DNA from: Paracoccus sulfuroxidans
GTDB lineage: Bacteria; Pseudomonadota; Alphaproteobacteria; Rhodobacterales; Rhodobacteraceae
Reading direction: 5' to 3'
Length of the DNA: 64,000 nt
Assembly: GCF_007830335.1 (NCBI RefSeq)
Contig: NZ_VLKU01000003.1
Span: 372,001 to 436,000 of the forward strand
Positions within the stretch are counted from its first letter, which is position 1; each line of letters opens with the position of its first letter. A model generated the notes under the pieces. The model did no database searches. It had not been told where the DNA came from and saw only the letters and a program-made list of their open reading frames with translations. The translations under genes and the position numbers were made by a program. Shown piece after piece: positions 33,394 through 41,808 of the stretch.

Positions 33394-35814
33394 ATGAAAC
33401 TGACCGGCTATGCCGATCGCCTCAGTGTGCGTCCCGGCGAGACAATCCGCTTTCACATCAACGCCGATTTCAAGGGCGAGTATGACGCGCAGCTTGTTCA
33501 CCTCATCAACGGCAATACCAACCCGCGCGGGCCCGGCCTGATCGAAAAGGCCCAGAAGGCCTCGTTTAACGGCGCGCATCCAGCGCAGCGGCAGAAGATC
33601 TACAGCGGCTCTTACGGCTTTGTCGAAGACCTGCCGCAGTTCCACGTCGACAGCGTCACCCTGCAATGCTGGGCCTGGCCGACGATCCCGAAAACCGATC
33701 CCGGCTATTGGAAACATGGCGCGCAGGCGCTGATGTCGAAATGGTCGAAGGGCAAGGGGTATGGCCTTTTCATCGACGCGGACGGCCATGCGGAATTCCG
33801 GATCAACGGGCAAAGCCTGCGCAGCCCGTTCCCCTTGCGCGATCATGCCTGGCATTTCATCGCCGCAAGCTATGACGCCGACACCGGCAAGGCGGTCCTC
33901 TATTGCGAGCCGCAGATCCAATATGCGCTGGACCCGGAAAGCGGGGCGGTGAGCGCAAGCTGGAAGGAAAAGATCGCGACGCCAGCGGTTCCGTTCGTCC
34001 TTGCGGGCAGCACCGAGCGTCTGGACGATGCGCCCGAAGCGCGGGCCTCGCGTCCCGAAGGCGTGGTGATCGGCAGCCATTACAATGGCAAGCTGGACAG
34101 TCCGCGCCTGTGCAACCGCGCGCTGACCCGGCTTGAGATCGAGACGATGAAGATGGGCGGCCAGACCTCGCAGGATGAACGCCGCGGTTCCGGTCCGACG
34201 CCGGCGCTCAGCGAATGTCTGGTCGGCGCCTGGGACTTCTCGGTCGGGATCGACACGATGCGGGCCGTCGACCGCGGGCCCTATCGTTTCGATGCAGAGC
34301 TGATCAACGCGCCCACCCGCGCCTTGACCGGCCATAACTGGGATGGGCATGTCTTCGACTGGAAGCAGGCACCACAGCAATATGGCGCCATCCACTTCCA
34401 TGACGACGACCTTGACGATGCCCGCTGGCAGGTCGATTTCGAATGGCAGGTGCCGAAGAACCAGAAAAGCGCGACCTATGCCGTCAAGCTGACCAGCGCC
34501 GAGGGGCACGAGGACTACATCCCGTTCTTCGTGACGCCCTGGCCCGGCAAACCCACCGCGAAAATCGCGGTCATCATGCCGACCACCAGCTATATGGCCT
34601 ATGCGAACGAACATCTGGCCAATAACGCGGGCGGGGCCGAACTGCTGGTCTATCGCGTGCCTGTCATGCAGCAGCAGAACATGTATCTGTCCGAGCATCG
34701 GGAATATGGCGGCTCGCTTTACGACACGCATACCGACGGAAGCGGGTTGTGCCTGTCAACGCGGCTGCGCCCGATCCTCAGCATGCGACCGAAATACGAT
34801 CACTTCCTGTCGCAGGCCCCTTGGCAATATCCGGCGGATCTTCACCTGATCTGCTGGCTCGAGATGCAGGGCTATGATTACGATGTGCTGACCGATGAGG
34901 ATGTGACCTATGACGGGTTGCGCCTGCTTGAGGGCTATAACGTCCTGATCACCGGCTCTCACCCCGAGCACGTCGTCGGTAGCCAACTGGATGCGCTGCA
35001 CAACTACAAACAGCGCGGCGGGCGGCTGATGTATATGGGGGCGGATGGCTTCTACTGGGTTCATTCCTATCACCCGGCCTATGAGGATCGCGGTCGCGGC
35101 GTGATGACCGAGATGCGGCGCTGCGAATCCGGCATCCGCACCTGGCGCGCCGATCCGGGCGAGTATTACCATCAGGGCAGCGGTGAGCTTGGCGGCATGT
35201 GGCGTTATCGCGGGCGCTATTTGCACACCGTCGGCGGCACGGGAATGTCGGCGGAAGGCTTTGATATCTCTACCTATTACAGTCGCACCCAGGAAAGCCT
35301 CGATCCACGTGTCGCCTGGGCCTTCGACGGCATCGACTTCGACGAGAAGCTCGGCAATTTCGGGCTTGTCGGCGGCGGCGCTGCTGGGCTTGAGCTTGAT
35401 ATCGTCGACACCATGCTGGGCTCTCCTCCGCACACGCTGGTCGTTGCGACCTCGGCGGGGCGGCACACGGAAGGCTACTTGCTGGTGATGGAGGATTTCG
35501 GCTTCAACCAGCAGGGGCTAGACGGGACGCAGCACCCACGCGTGCGCTCTGACATTGCCTTCCACGAGACCCCGAACGGCGGCGGTGTCTTTGCCTTCAG
35601 TTCGATTGCCTTCTGCGGCTCGCTGCCGTGGAACGACGGTGACAACAATATCTCTCGCCTCGTCGGCAATGTGCTTGACCGCTTCATGCAGGACGGCCCG
35701 CTTCCAGCGGCGCCCAAGGAGGCCGTCAAGCCAAGGGGGCGCGCGGAATATGTGCAGGACATCCCTGCTGCGCCCAGTGAAAGCCAGCCGTTCCGCCGCG
35801 CTGAGACGGTCTGA
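33394..35814 (+). CDS. dmfA2: N,N-dimethylformamidase large (beta) subunit
   Basis: An 806-residue iron-dependent amidohydrolase. Residues about 80-260 form a concanavalin/LamG-like beta sandwich (SVTLQCWAWPTIPKTDPGYW, FRINGQSLRSPFPLRDHAWH). The C-terminal half is the catalytic DMFase domain (IMPTTSYMAYANEHLANNAGG, HREYGGSLYDTHTDG, VLITGSHPEHVVGSQLD). Structural work on a Paracoccus enzyme described a mononuclear iron held by two Tyr and one Glu; likely equivalents here are Y400 or Y403, Y443, and E525 beside H523 in SHPEH, the exact match being my inference. It is somewhat longer than the 762-residue enzyme I recall. No signal peptide. Confidence 0.93.
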   Translation: MKLTGYADRLSVRPGETIRFHINADFKGEYDAQLVHLINGNTNPRGPGLIEKAQKASFNGAHPAQRQKIYSGSYGFVEDLPQFHVDSVTLQCWAWPTIPKTDPGYWKHGAQALMSKWSKGKGYGLFIDADGHAEFRINGQSLRSPFPLRDHAWHFIAASYDADTGKAVLYCEPQIQYALDPESGAVSASWKEKIATPAVPFVLAGSTERLDDAPEARASRPEGVVIGSHYNGKLDSPRLCNRALTRLEIETMKMGGQTSQDERRGSGPTPALSECLVGAWDFSVGIDTMRAVDRGPYRFDAELINAPTRALTGHNWDGHVFDWKQAPQQYGAIHFHDDDLDDARWQVDFEWQVPKNQKSATYAVKLTSAEGHEDYIPFFVTPWPGKPTAKIAVIMPTTSYMAYANEHLANNAGGAELLVYRVPVMQQQNMYLSEHREYGGSLYDTHTDGSGLCLSTRLRPILSMRPKYDHFLSQAPWQYPADLHLICWLEMQGYDYDVLTDEDVTYDGLRLLEGYNVLITGSHPEHVVGSQLDALHNYKQRGGRLMYMGADGFYWVHSYHPAYEDRGRGVMTEMRRCESGIRTWRADPGEYYHQGSGELGGMWRYRGRYLHTVGGTGMSAEGFDISTYYSRTQESLDPRVAWAFDGIDFDEKLGNFGLVGGGAAGLELDIVDTMLGSPPHTLVVATSAGRHTEGYLLVMEDFGFNQQGLDGTQHPRVRSDIAFHETPNGGGVFAFSSIAFCGSLPWNDGDNNISRLVGNVLDRFMQDGPLPAAPKEAVKPRGRAEYVQDIPAAPSESQPFRRAETV

Positions 35815-35821
35815 AACCTGC

Positions 35822-35850
35822 GGCTGCCGTCCCTAAAGGGGGCGGCAGCC
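35822..35850 (+). promoter_or_regulatory. Intercistronic hairpin after dmfA2
   Basis: GGCTGCC/GGCAGCC stem (with further C-G pairing) in the 60-base gap before the next gene, no T run. It could protect the upstream mRNA or reduce read-through, giving higher dmfA1A2 than downstream expression. Confidence 0.45.
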
Positions 35851-35874
35851 CGGCACCCTGAAGGAGAGCAGGTC

Positions 35875-36849
35875 ATGAGCGCCCATTCCCTCGACGCAGT
35901 CTTATCGTCCTTTCGCATCGGCGATCTTCAAACCGCTGCCTTCGGAGGGCAGCGGGGCGAGATCGGCGATTTCTGGACCTCAAAAGCATCCATGGATCTT
36001 GAGGACCGGCTGATCTGGTCACGTGAATGGATCGCGATCGGCTATGGCGCGCAACTGCCCAACGCCGGAGACATCCTGCCCTTCACCGTGGGACATCATG
36101 GGATTCATGTCGAGCGCATGCCTGGTGGCGAAATCGTTGCGCGCTTCAACTTCGTGCAGCATGGCGGCTGCCGCAGCATTCCGCTGCAATGCCAGACGGG
36201 CACGAGAACGCGCTGCTCCTATCTCTCTTGCGGATACAGCCGTGATCGGGTCGAGGGCTTTCCGACCTCACTGAACCGCGCCGATCCAGCGGCGCATCAT
36301 TTTCTGGGCTTTGCCGAGGTACCGGGGCTTCCGATGGGGCTGAGGCTCAAGGGCGATGTGATTTTCGTCAATCTTGATGCCGGTTCTGCTGTCGCAGCAG
36401 GTGAGGCGTTCACGCCGTTCTTGGATGGCCCCGCTGAAAACCTGACGCTTGAACCTGCCTGTAACTGGAAGCTGTTCTGGCTGGCCTTGCTGGCCGAATT
36501 CGACAAGGTGGAGACTATCGGTGCCACTTTCTCTGGTCGCTCTGAGGCTGGGCTTCGCCTGCGGGCCCATCCTCCGAATTTCTTCGTACTGGACTATGAC
36601 GGTGGCCAAATGTCGGCGATCTTGCAGCCGACCGGAACCATGCTCACGCTTCTTCGCTTGGCGCGGCGTGGTGAGGCAGACCCGCAGCCCGCGCTGGATC
36701 TGCTCGAACGCTGCGGCCAAAGGGCCCGGTCTATGACGCGCATGGATGAACGCGGCCGGAATGATCTGCAGCGTGCGATGCTCGATTGGTTTGAGGCGCG
36801 GCTGATGCCGTCGTTGCCAACCCAAGCGCGAGAGGGGGCAAAGGGATGA
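35875..36849 (+). CDS. Rieske-oxygenase alpha-like protein lacking metal ligands
   Basis: A 324-residue protein with the overall plan of ring-hydroxylating oxygenase alpha subunits: DRLIWSREWIAIGYGAQLPNAGD at the start, FVNLDAGSAVAAG, and CNWKLFWLALLAEF. The metal sites are changed. The Rieske motif C-x-H...C-x2-H reads FVQHGGC and CSYLSCGYS: C114 remains, but the expected Cys is Q95 and the second His is L117. The mononuclear iron His/His/Asp motif after NWKL (197-200) is also missing. It is therefore probably not a monooxygenase; a scaffold or binding role is more likely. Its gene follows dmfA2 and is coupled (ATGA) to the next gene. Function unknown. Confidence 0.65.
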   Translation: MSAHSLDAVLSSFRIGDLQTAAFGGQRGEIGDFWTSKASMDLEDRLIWSREWIAIGYGAQLPNAGDILPFTVGHHGIHVERMPGGEIVARFNFVQHGGCRSIPLQCQTGTRTRCSYLSCGYSRDRVEGFPTSLNRADPAAHHFLGFAEVPGLPMGLRLKGDVIFVNLDAGSAVAAGEAFTPFLDGPAENLTLEPACNWKLFWLALLAEFDKVETIGATFSGRSEAGLRLRAHPPNFFVLDYDGGQMSAILQPTGTMLTLLRLARRGEADPQPALDLLERCGQRARSMTRMDERGRNDLQRAMLDWFEARLMPSLPTQAREGAKG

Positions 36850-37199
36850 AATATAGCGTCCAGCAGATCAAATACGAGCTCCTCGCCTATATGAAGGCGA
36901 TTGACCCCGATTTCCGGCATTGGTTGGTCGGTATCAGCGAGGATCCCATGTCGACGCTGCGCGACCTTCCGGGCGCGGATCTTGCGACGGCCCCTTGGAT
37001 TTTCAAGCCTGCCGTGAGTGCCATCGCAGCAAGAAACATCCGGACGTATTTTACAGAGCAGCTTTCCTGCCTGCTGCCGCCCGAGAACGCTCATTGCGCG
37101 GAAGGCAGCTACGTCTATGCAATCCGATTGACGGCGACCGGTGAAACGCTGAACTCCGGGAATGACCTCACCCCAGCCCTGCAAGTCTCAACACCCTGA
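36846..37199 (+). CDS. Unknown small protein, last gene of the dmf cluster
   Basis: A 117-residue protein I do not recognise. It starts four bases before the end of the Rieske-like gene (ATGA), so it is translated with it. Sequence is mixed helix and strand with two Cys (LSCLLPPENAHCAEG), no signal peptide, no membrane segment. Its coupling suggests a partner subunit of the Rieske-like protein. A 7-bp hairpin follows 11 bases after the stop. Confidence 0.65.
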   Translation: MKYSVQQIKYELLAYMKAIDPDFRHWLVGISEDPMSTLRDLPGADLATAPWIFKPAVSAIAARNIRTYFTEQLSCLLPPENAHCAEGSYVYAIRLTATGETLNSGNDLTPALQVSTP

Positions 37200-37209
37200 C
37201 GATCAATTT

Positions 37210-37229
37210 CGGTTGGGTTGAACCAACCG
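37210..37229. terminator. Hairpin at the end of the dmf cluster
   Basis: CGGTTGG/CCAACCG stem with a 6-base loop, flanked by TTT on the left and GGAAAAA on the right. It could end transcription in either direction, with a better T run on the minus strand. Confidence 0.45.
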
Positions 37230-37304
37230 AGGAAAAACGCGATTGAACAGATCCGGTGCCCGAGCTTCTCGGGTCGGACATAGCCACGAAATCATTGAAA
37301 ACCT

Positions 37305-37378
37305 TGGAGGCGGGTACCGGAATCGAACCGGTCTTCACGGATTTGCAATCCGCTGCGTAACCTCTCCGCCAACCCGCC
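37305..37378 (-). tRNA. tRNA-Cys (GCA anticodon)
   Basis: A 74-base cloverleaf on the minus strand: acceptor GGCGGGT/ACCCGCC, anticodon loop with GCA, T arm CCGGTTCGATTCCGG, encoded CCA at the 3' end. It is the only obvious tRNA-Cys in the window. Confidence 0.95.
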
Positions 37379-37578
37379 GTTGCCCGAGGCATGGCAGGAT
37401 GTAGCGGGTTCGCCTTGCTTGTGCAAGTGTCGGAATCGCGCGCCAGGGGCAGGGTGCGCGCGACCGCGCGCCGCGCAGGCGAAAGGAAATCGCGCGATCT
37501 GCGTGCGGGCCCTTGCCCTTTTCATGGCGTGACCCTAGAAGGCCGCATTGAAAAAACCTCTGGTGCTGGGGGCACAGA

Positions 37579-38835
37579 ATGCCGCTTCTGGTAATGAAAT
37601 TCGGCGGTACGTCGGTCGCTGACCTGGATCGCATCAAGAACGTCGCGCTGAAGGTCCAGCGCGAGGTCGAGCGTGGCTATGACGTCATCGTCATCGTAAG
37701 CGCCATGTCCGGCAAGACCAATGAGCTGGTCGGCTGGGTCGAGGCGACCTCGCCGCTGTTCGATGCGCGCGAATATGACGCCGTTGTCTCGTCGGGCGAG
37801 AATATCACCGCCGGACTTCTGTCGCTTCGGCTGCAGGAAATGGGCGTGCCGGCGCGCAGCTGGCAGGGCTGGCAGGTGCCGATCAATACGACGGCGCAGC
37901 ATTCCTCGGCGCGCTTCCTTGATATTCCGCGCACCAATATCGACCATAAATTTGCCGAAGGCATGAAGGTCGCCGTCGTCGCGGGCTTCCAGGGCGTCTC
38001 GCCCGAGGGCCGGATCACGACGCTGGGCCGGGGCGGCTCGGACACGACCGCCGTCGCCTTTGCCGCCGCCTTCGAGGCCGAGCGCTGCGACATCTACACC
38101 GATGTCGACGGCATCTATACCACCGATCCCCGCATCACCTCGAAAGCGCGCAAGCTGGAAAAGATTGCCTTCGAGGAAATGCTGGAACTGGCCAGCCTGG
38201 GCGCGAAGGTCCTGCAGACCCGCTCGGTCGAACTGGCGATGCGTTACAAGGTCCGCCTGCGTGTGCTTTCCTCATTCGAGGATACGGATGAGAACTCCGG
38301 CACGCTGGTCTGCGATGAGGATGAAATCATGGAATCGAAAGTCATCAACGGCGTTGCCTATTCGCGCGAAGAGGCCAAGATCACGCTGGTCACCGTCGAG
38401 GACAAGCCCGGCATCTCGGCCGCGATCTTCGCGCCGCTGGCCGATGCAGGCGTGAACGTGGACATGATCGTCCAGAACATCTCCGAGAAGAACTATGAGG
38501 ATCACCCCGGTTCGGTGACCGACATGACCTTCTCGTGCCCGGTCAATCAGGTCGCCCGCGCCCGCAAGGCGATGGAAGAGGCCAAGGCCGCCGGTCACAT
38601 CGCCTATGATGAGCTGATCGTGGATTCCGAGGTCGCCAAGGTCTCGGTCGTGGGCATCGGCATGCGCAGCCATGCGGGCGTTGCGGCGCGCATGTTCAAG
38701 GCACTTGCTGATGAAAACATCAACATCAAGGTGATTTCGACCAGCGAGATCAAGATTTCGGTGCTGATCGACCGCAAGTATATGGAACTTGCCGTGCAGG
38801 CGCTGCATGATGCGTTCAAGCTTGAAGCTGCTTGA
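37579..38835 (+). CDS. lysC: Aspartate kinase
   Basis: A 418-residue aspartokinase, the first step toward lysine, threonine and methionine. The N-terminal kinase domain shows VMKFGGTSVADLDRIKNVA, VVSSGENITAGLL, TTLGRGGSDTTAVAFA and DVDGIYTTDPRI. Two ACT domains follow (ITLVTVEDKPGISAAIFAPLA; VSVVGIGMRSHAGVAARMFK), the site of lysine/threonine feedback in this family. It is followed by ptsP with a 30-base gap, a conserved pairing in this bacterial group. Confidence 0.95.
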   Translation: MPLLVMKFGGTSVADLDRIKNVALKVQREVERGYDVIVIVSAMSGKTNELVGWVEATSPLFDAREYDAVVSSGENITAGLLSLRLQEMGVPARSWQGWQVPINTTAQHSSARFLDIPRTNIDHKFAEGMKVAVVAGFQGVSPEGRITTLGRGGSDTTAVAFAAAFEAERCDIYTDVDGIYTTDPRITSKARKLEKIAFEEMLELASLGAKVLQTRSVELAMRYKVRLRVLSSFEDTDENSGTLVCDEDEIMESKVINGVAYSREEAKITLVTVEDKPGISAAIFAPLADAGVNVDMIVQNISEKNYEDHPGSVTDMTFSCPVNQVARARKAMEEAKAAGHIAYDELIVDSEVAKVSVVGIGMRSHAGVAARMFKALADENINIKVISTSEIKISVLIDRKYMELAVQALHDAFKLEAA

Positions 38836-38865
38836 TAGCATCAGCGTGCCAGCGTCGGGAGGATC

Positions 38866-41112
38866 ATGGCAGAGCGCAAGGACAGTGACTCTCGCAAGCT
38901 GCTGAAGCGCTTGCGGGAAACTTTGGCCGCCCCCGGCAGCGGCCAGCACCGGCTTGACCAGATCACCCATCACATCGCGGATTCGCTGGGGACCGAGGTC
39001 TGCTCGATCTATCTGTTCCGCGATGCCAATACGCTTGAGCTTTGCGCGACCGAGGGCCTGAATCAGGACTCTATCCACAAGACCCGCCTGCGTCTGGGTG
39101 AGGGGCTGGTGGGCCGCGTGGCCCGCACGGGTCGGCATGTGAACACCGCCAATGCACCCTCCGAGCCCGGTTTCCGCTTCATGCCGGAAACGGGCGAGGA
39201 GGTCTTTCCCAGCTTCCTCGGCGTGCCGATCCAGCGCGTGGGTGAGCGTCTGGGCGTGCTGGTCGTGCAGTCGCGCGATGCGCTGGCCTTTTCCGAGGAC
39301 GATATCTACGGCCTCGACGTGGTCGCCATGGTTCTGGCCGAGATGGCCGAGCTTGGCGCGTTTCTGGGCAATTCCGGCGATGACGGCCTGCCTCAGGCGC
39401 ATCGCTTCCCGGTCGCCATCCGTGGCTCGACCGGGCAGGAGGGGGCAGCCGAGGGCCGTGTCTGGCTGCATGAGCCGCGCGTGGTCATCACCAATCCGGT
39501 CGGCGACGATCCGGTGAAGGAACGCGCCCGGCTAAATGAAGCCGTGGCGATGCTGCGCACCAATGTCGATGCGATGATGGCGGCCAATGACGTCACCGGG
39601 GGCGAATCCGCCGAGGTGATGGAGACCTATCGCATGTTCGCCCATTCGCGCAGCTGGCTGCGCCGGATGGAAGAGGACATTGATCTGGGTCTGTCCGCCG
39701 AAGCGGCAGTCGAGAAAGAGCAGGGGCAGGCACGCACCCGTCTGGAAAGCGCCTCGGACCCTTATCTGCGCGACCGGCTGCACGATCTGGACGATCTGTC
39801 GAACCGCCTGCTGCGGCTGTTGACGGGGCAGGGGGCCGATACCGGGGCCGAGATGCCCGACAATCCGATCCTCGTTGCCCGCAACATCGGCCCGGCCGAG
39901 CTGCTGGATTATGGCCGCCGTCTGCGCGGTGTGGTGCTGGAAGAGGGCTCGGTCGGCAGCCATGCGGCCATCGTCGCGCGGGCGCTGGCAATCCCGCTGG
40001 TCATCCATGCCGAGCGCATCACCACCGAGGCGCTGAACGGCGATGCGATCCTTGTCGATGGCGATATGGGCGTCGTCCATCTGCGTCCCGAGGAAAGCGT
40101 CTCTGCCGCCTTCCGCGACAAGATCGCCATGCAGGCCGAGGCGCAAAAGCGCTATGCGGGCCTGCGCGACCTGCCCGCGACCTCGGTTTGCGGCACGACG
40201 ATCCAGCTTTACATGAACGCGGGCCTGATGGCCGATCTGCCCAGCCTTGCCAGCTCTGGCGCCGAGGGCGTGGGCCTGTTTCGTACCGAGCTGCAGTTCC
40301 TGACCCGCACCCATGTCCCCCGGCGGGGCGAGCTTGCAGCGCTTTACGCCCATGTGCTGGACAATGCGCAGGGCAAGCCGGTGATGTTCCGCACGCTCGA
40401 CATCGGCTCGGACAAGGTGCTGCCCTATATGAAGCCGCAGGATGAGCCGAACCCGGCCATGGGCTGGCGGGCGATCCGCGTGGGCCTCGACAAGCGGGGC
40501 GTGCTGCGGATGCAGCTTCAGGCGCTGATCCGCGCCGCCGTCGGCCGTCCCCTGCACGTCATGTTCCCCTTCGTCACCGAGATGCACGAATATGAGGAAG
40601 CGCATCGGCTGCTGATGGAGCAGATCGCGCGCGAGCAGCGGCTGGGCCATGCCATGCCCTCGGATGTGCGGGTGGGGGCGATGCTGGAGACCCCGTCGCT
40701 GGCCTTCGCGCCGAAGAAGTTCTTCGCGATGTGCGATTTCATCTCGGTCGGTGGGAATGATCTCAAGCAGTTCTTCTTTGCCGCTGACCGGGAAAACGAA
40801 CGCGTCCGGCGGCGTTACGATTCGCTGAACACTTCGTTCATCGCGCTGCTCGAACAGATCGTGCGGCGCTGTGACGAGGCGCATGTGCCCCTGTCTTTCT
40901 GTGGCGAGGATGCCGGGCGTCCCATCGAGGCGGTGACCTTCGCCGCCATGGGCTTTCGCCGTCTGTCGATGCGCCCGGCCTCGATCGGGCCGGTCAAGCA
41001 TCTGATCCGGCGCGTCGATCTGAGCGCGCTGCGCCGCGTCATCGACGATGCGCGCGAGGCCGGTGAGCCCAACCTGCGCCCCATCGTCACCGACTGGCTG
41101 GCCCGACAGTAA
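38866..41112 (+). CDS. ptsP: Phosphoenolpyruvate-protein phosphotransferase, nitrogen type
   Basis: A 748-residue enzyme I-Ntr that starts the nitrogen phosphotransferase relay by phosphorylating NPr from PEP. Residues 1-165 form a GAF domain (EVCSIYLFRDANTLELCATE, PIQRVGERLGVLVVQSRDAL). The EI part has the active-site His H366 in GSVGSHAAIVARALAIPLV, the PEP-binding RTEL motif (GLFRTELQFL) and the C-terminal SVGGNDLKQFFF, CGEDAGRPIEAV segments. The GAF domain is the usual site for glutamine or nitrogen signals. Complete and normal in length. Confidence 0.95.
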   Translation: MAERKDSDSRKLLKRLRETLAAPGSGQHRLDQITHHIADSLGTEVCSIYLFRDANTLELCATEGLNQDSIHKTRLRLGEGLVGRVARTGRHVNTANAPSEPGFRFMPETGEEVFPSFLGVPIQRVGERLGVLVVQSRDALAFSEDDIYGLDVVAMVLAEMAELGAFLGNSGDDGLPQAHRFPVAIRGSTGQEGAAEGRVWLHEPRVVITNPVGDDPVKERARLNEAVAMLRTNVDAMMAANDVTGGESAEVMETYRMFAHSRSWLRRMEEDIDLGLSAEAAVEKEQGQARTRLESASDPYLRDRLHDLDDLSNRLLRLLTGQGADTGAEMPDNPILVARNIGPAELLDYGRRLRGVVLEEGSVGSHAAIVARALAIPLVIHAERITTEALNGDAILVDGDMGVVHLRPEESVSAAFRDKIAMQAEAQKRYAGLRDLPATSVCGTTIQLYMNAGLMADLPSLASSGAEGVGLFRTELQFLTRTHVPRRGELAALYAHVLDNAQGKPVMFRTLDIGSDKVLPYMKPQDEPNPAMGWRAIRVGLDKRGVLRMQLQALIRAAVGRPLHVMFPFVTEMHEYEEAHRLLMEQIAREQRLGHAMPSDVRVGAMLETPSLAFAPKKFFAMCDFISVGGNDLKQFFFAADRENERVRRRYDSLNTSFIALLEQIVRRCDEAHVPLSFCGEDAGRPIEAVTFAAMGFRRLSMRPASIGPVKHLIRRVDLSALRRVIDDAREAGEPNLRPIVTDWLARQ

Positions 41113-41248
41113 CCGCCCGCAGGCTAAGACCCGCGCGCCCACCCGCCGCTGCGGCACGGTATCGCAATGGCTGTTGCCGCTCTCTGGCCGGATTTGGTAG
41201 AATTGCCCTAACGAAAAGCAAAAATGCGGGCAGTTGGAAGGACAGCGG

Positions 41249-41758
41249 ATGAAATCTCCGAAAACGAGGGCGCGACTCGCGATCGCGCTTGGGCTGGTCA
41301 CGTTGACCATTGCGGGATGTTCGTTTGGCAGGCGGCACTCGGAACTCGAATGCATGGAACGGGCGATGTATTTCGAATCGAACCGCTCCAGCCGGGACGG
41401 TATGGTTGCGGTCGGCAGCGTGGTGATGAACCGGGTCCAGTCGGGCCAGTACCCGCGCTCGGTCTGCGGTGTGGTCGGGCAGAAGAACCAGTTCGCGCCG
41501 GGCGTCATGTCGCGCAAGATGAACGAGACGCGCTCGATGCCGCGCATCAGCGAGGCGGCGCGGTCGGTGATGCGCGGAGAGCGCCATCCGATGATCGGCA
41601 ACGCGATGTTCTTCCATCAGGCGGGCCACCGCTTCTCGTATGACAACATGCATTACGTGCTGGTCGCAGGCGGCAACGCTTTCTACGAGCGGCGCAAGAG
41701 CCACCTCGTGACGCAGCCCGTGCCGCCCGCGCCGCTTGAGGGCATCACGCGCCGGTAA
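41249..41758 (+). CDS. SleB-like cell wall hydrolase lipoprotein
   Basis: A 169-residue protein with a lipoprotein signal (VTLTIAGC, lipidated Cys at about residue 24) and a Hydrolase_2/SleB domain: CMERAMYFESNRSSRDGMVAV with the catalytic Glu, VVMNRVQSGQYPRSVCGVV and GNAMFFHQAGH. It should cleave peptidoglycan from the outer or inner membrane face. The ATG at 41249 was chosen after AAGGACAG and because the lipobox then sits at the proper distance. Convergent with the BCCT gene. Confidence 0.88.
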   Translation: MKSPKTRARLAIALGLVTLTIAGCSFGRRHSELECMERAMYFESNRSSRDGMVAVGSVVMNRVQSGQYPRSVCGVVGQKNQFAPGVMSRKMNETRSMPRISEAARSVMRGERHPMIGNAMFFHQAGHRFSYDNMHYVLVAGGNAFYERRKSHLVTQPVPPAPLEGITRR

Positions 41759-41773
41759 AGGATTGGTCTGCAT

Positions 41774-41798
41774 GGGGCGCGCGATGTGCGCGCGCCCC
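41774..41798. terminator. Perfect hairpin between convergent genes
   Basis: GGGGCGCGCG/CGCGCGCCCC, 10 bp with an ATGTG loop, placed midway between the stops of the SleB-like and BCCT genes. No T run; strong stem alone suggests a bidirectional end. Confidence 0.6.
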
Positions 41799-41808
41799 AA
41801 GCATGGCC

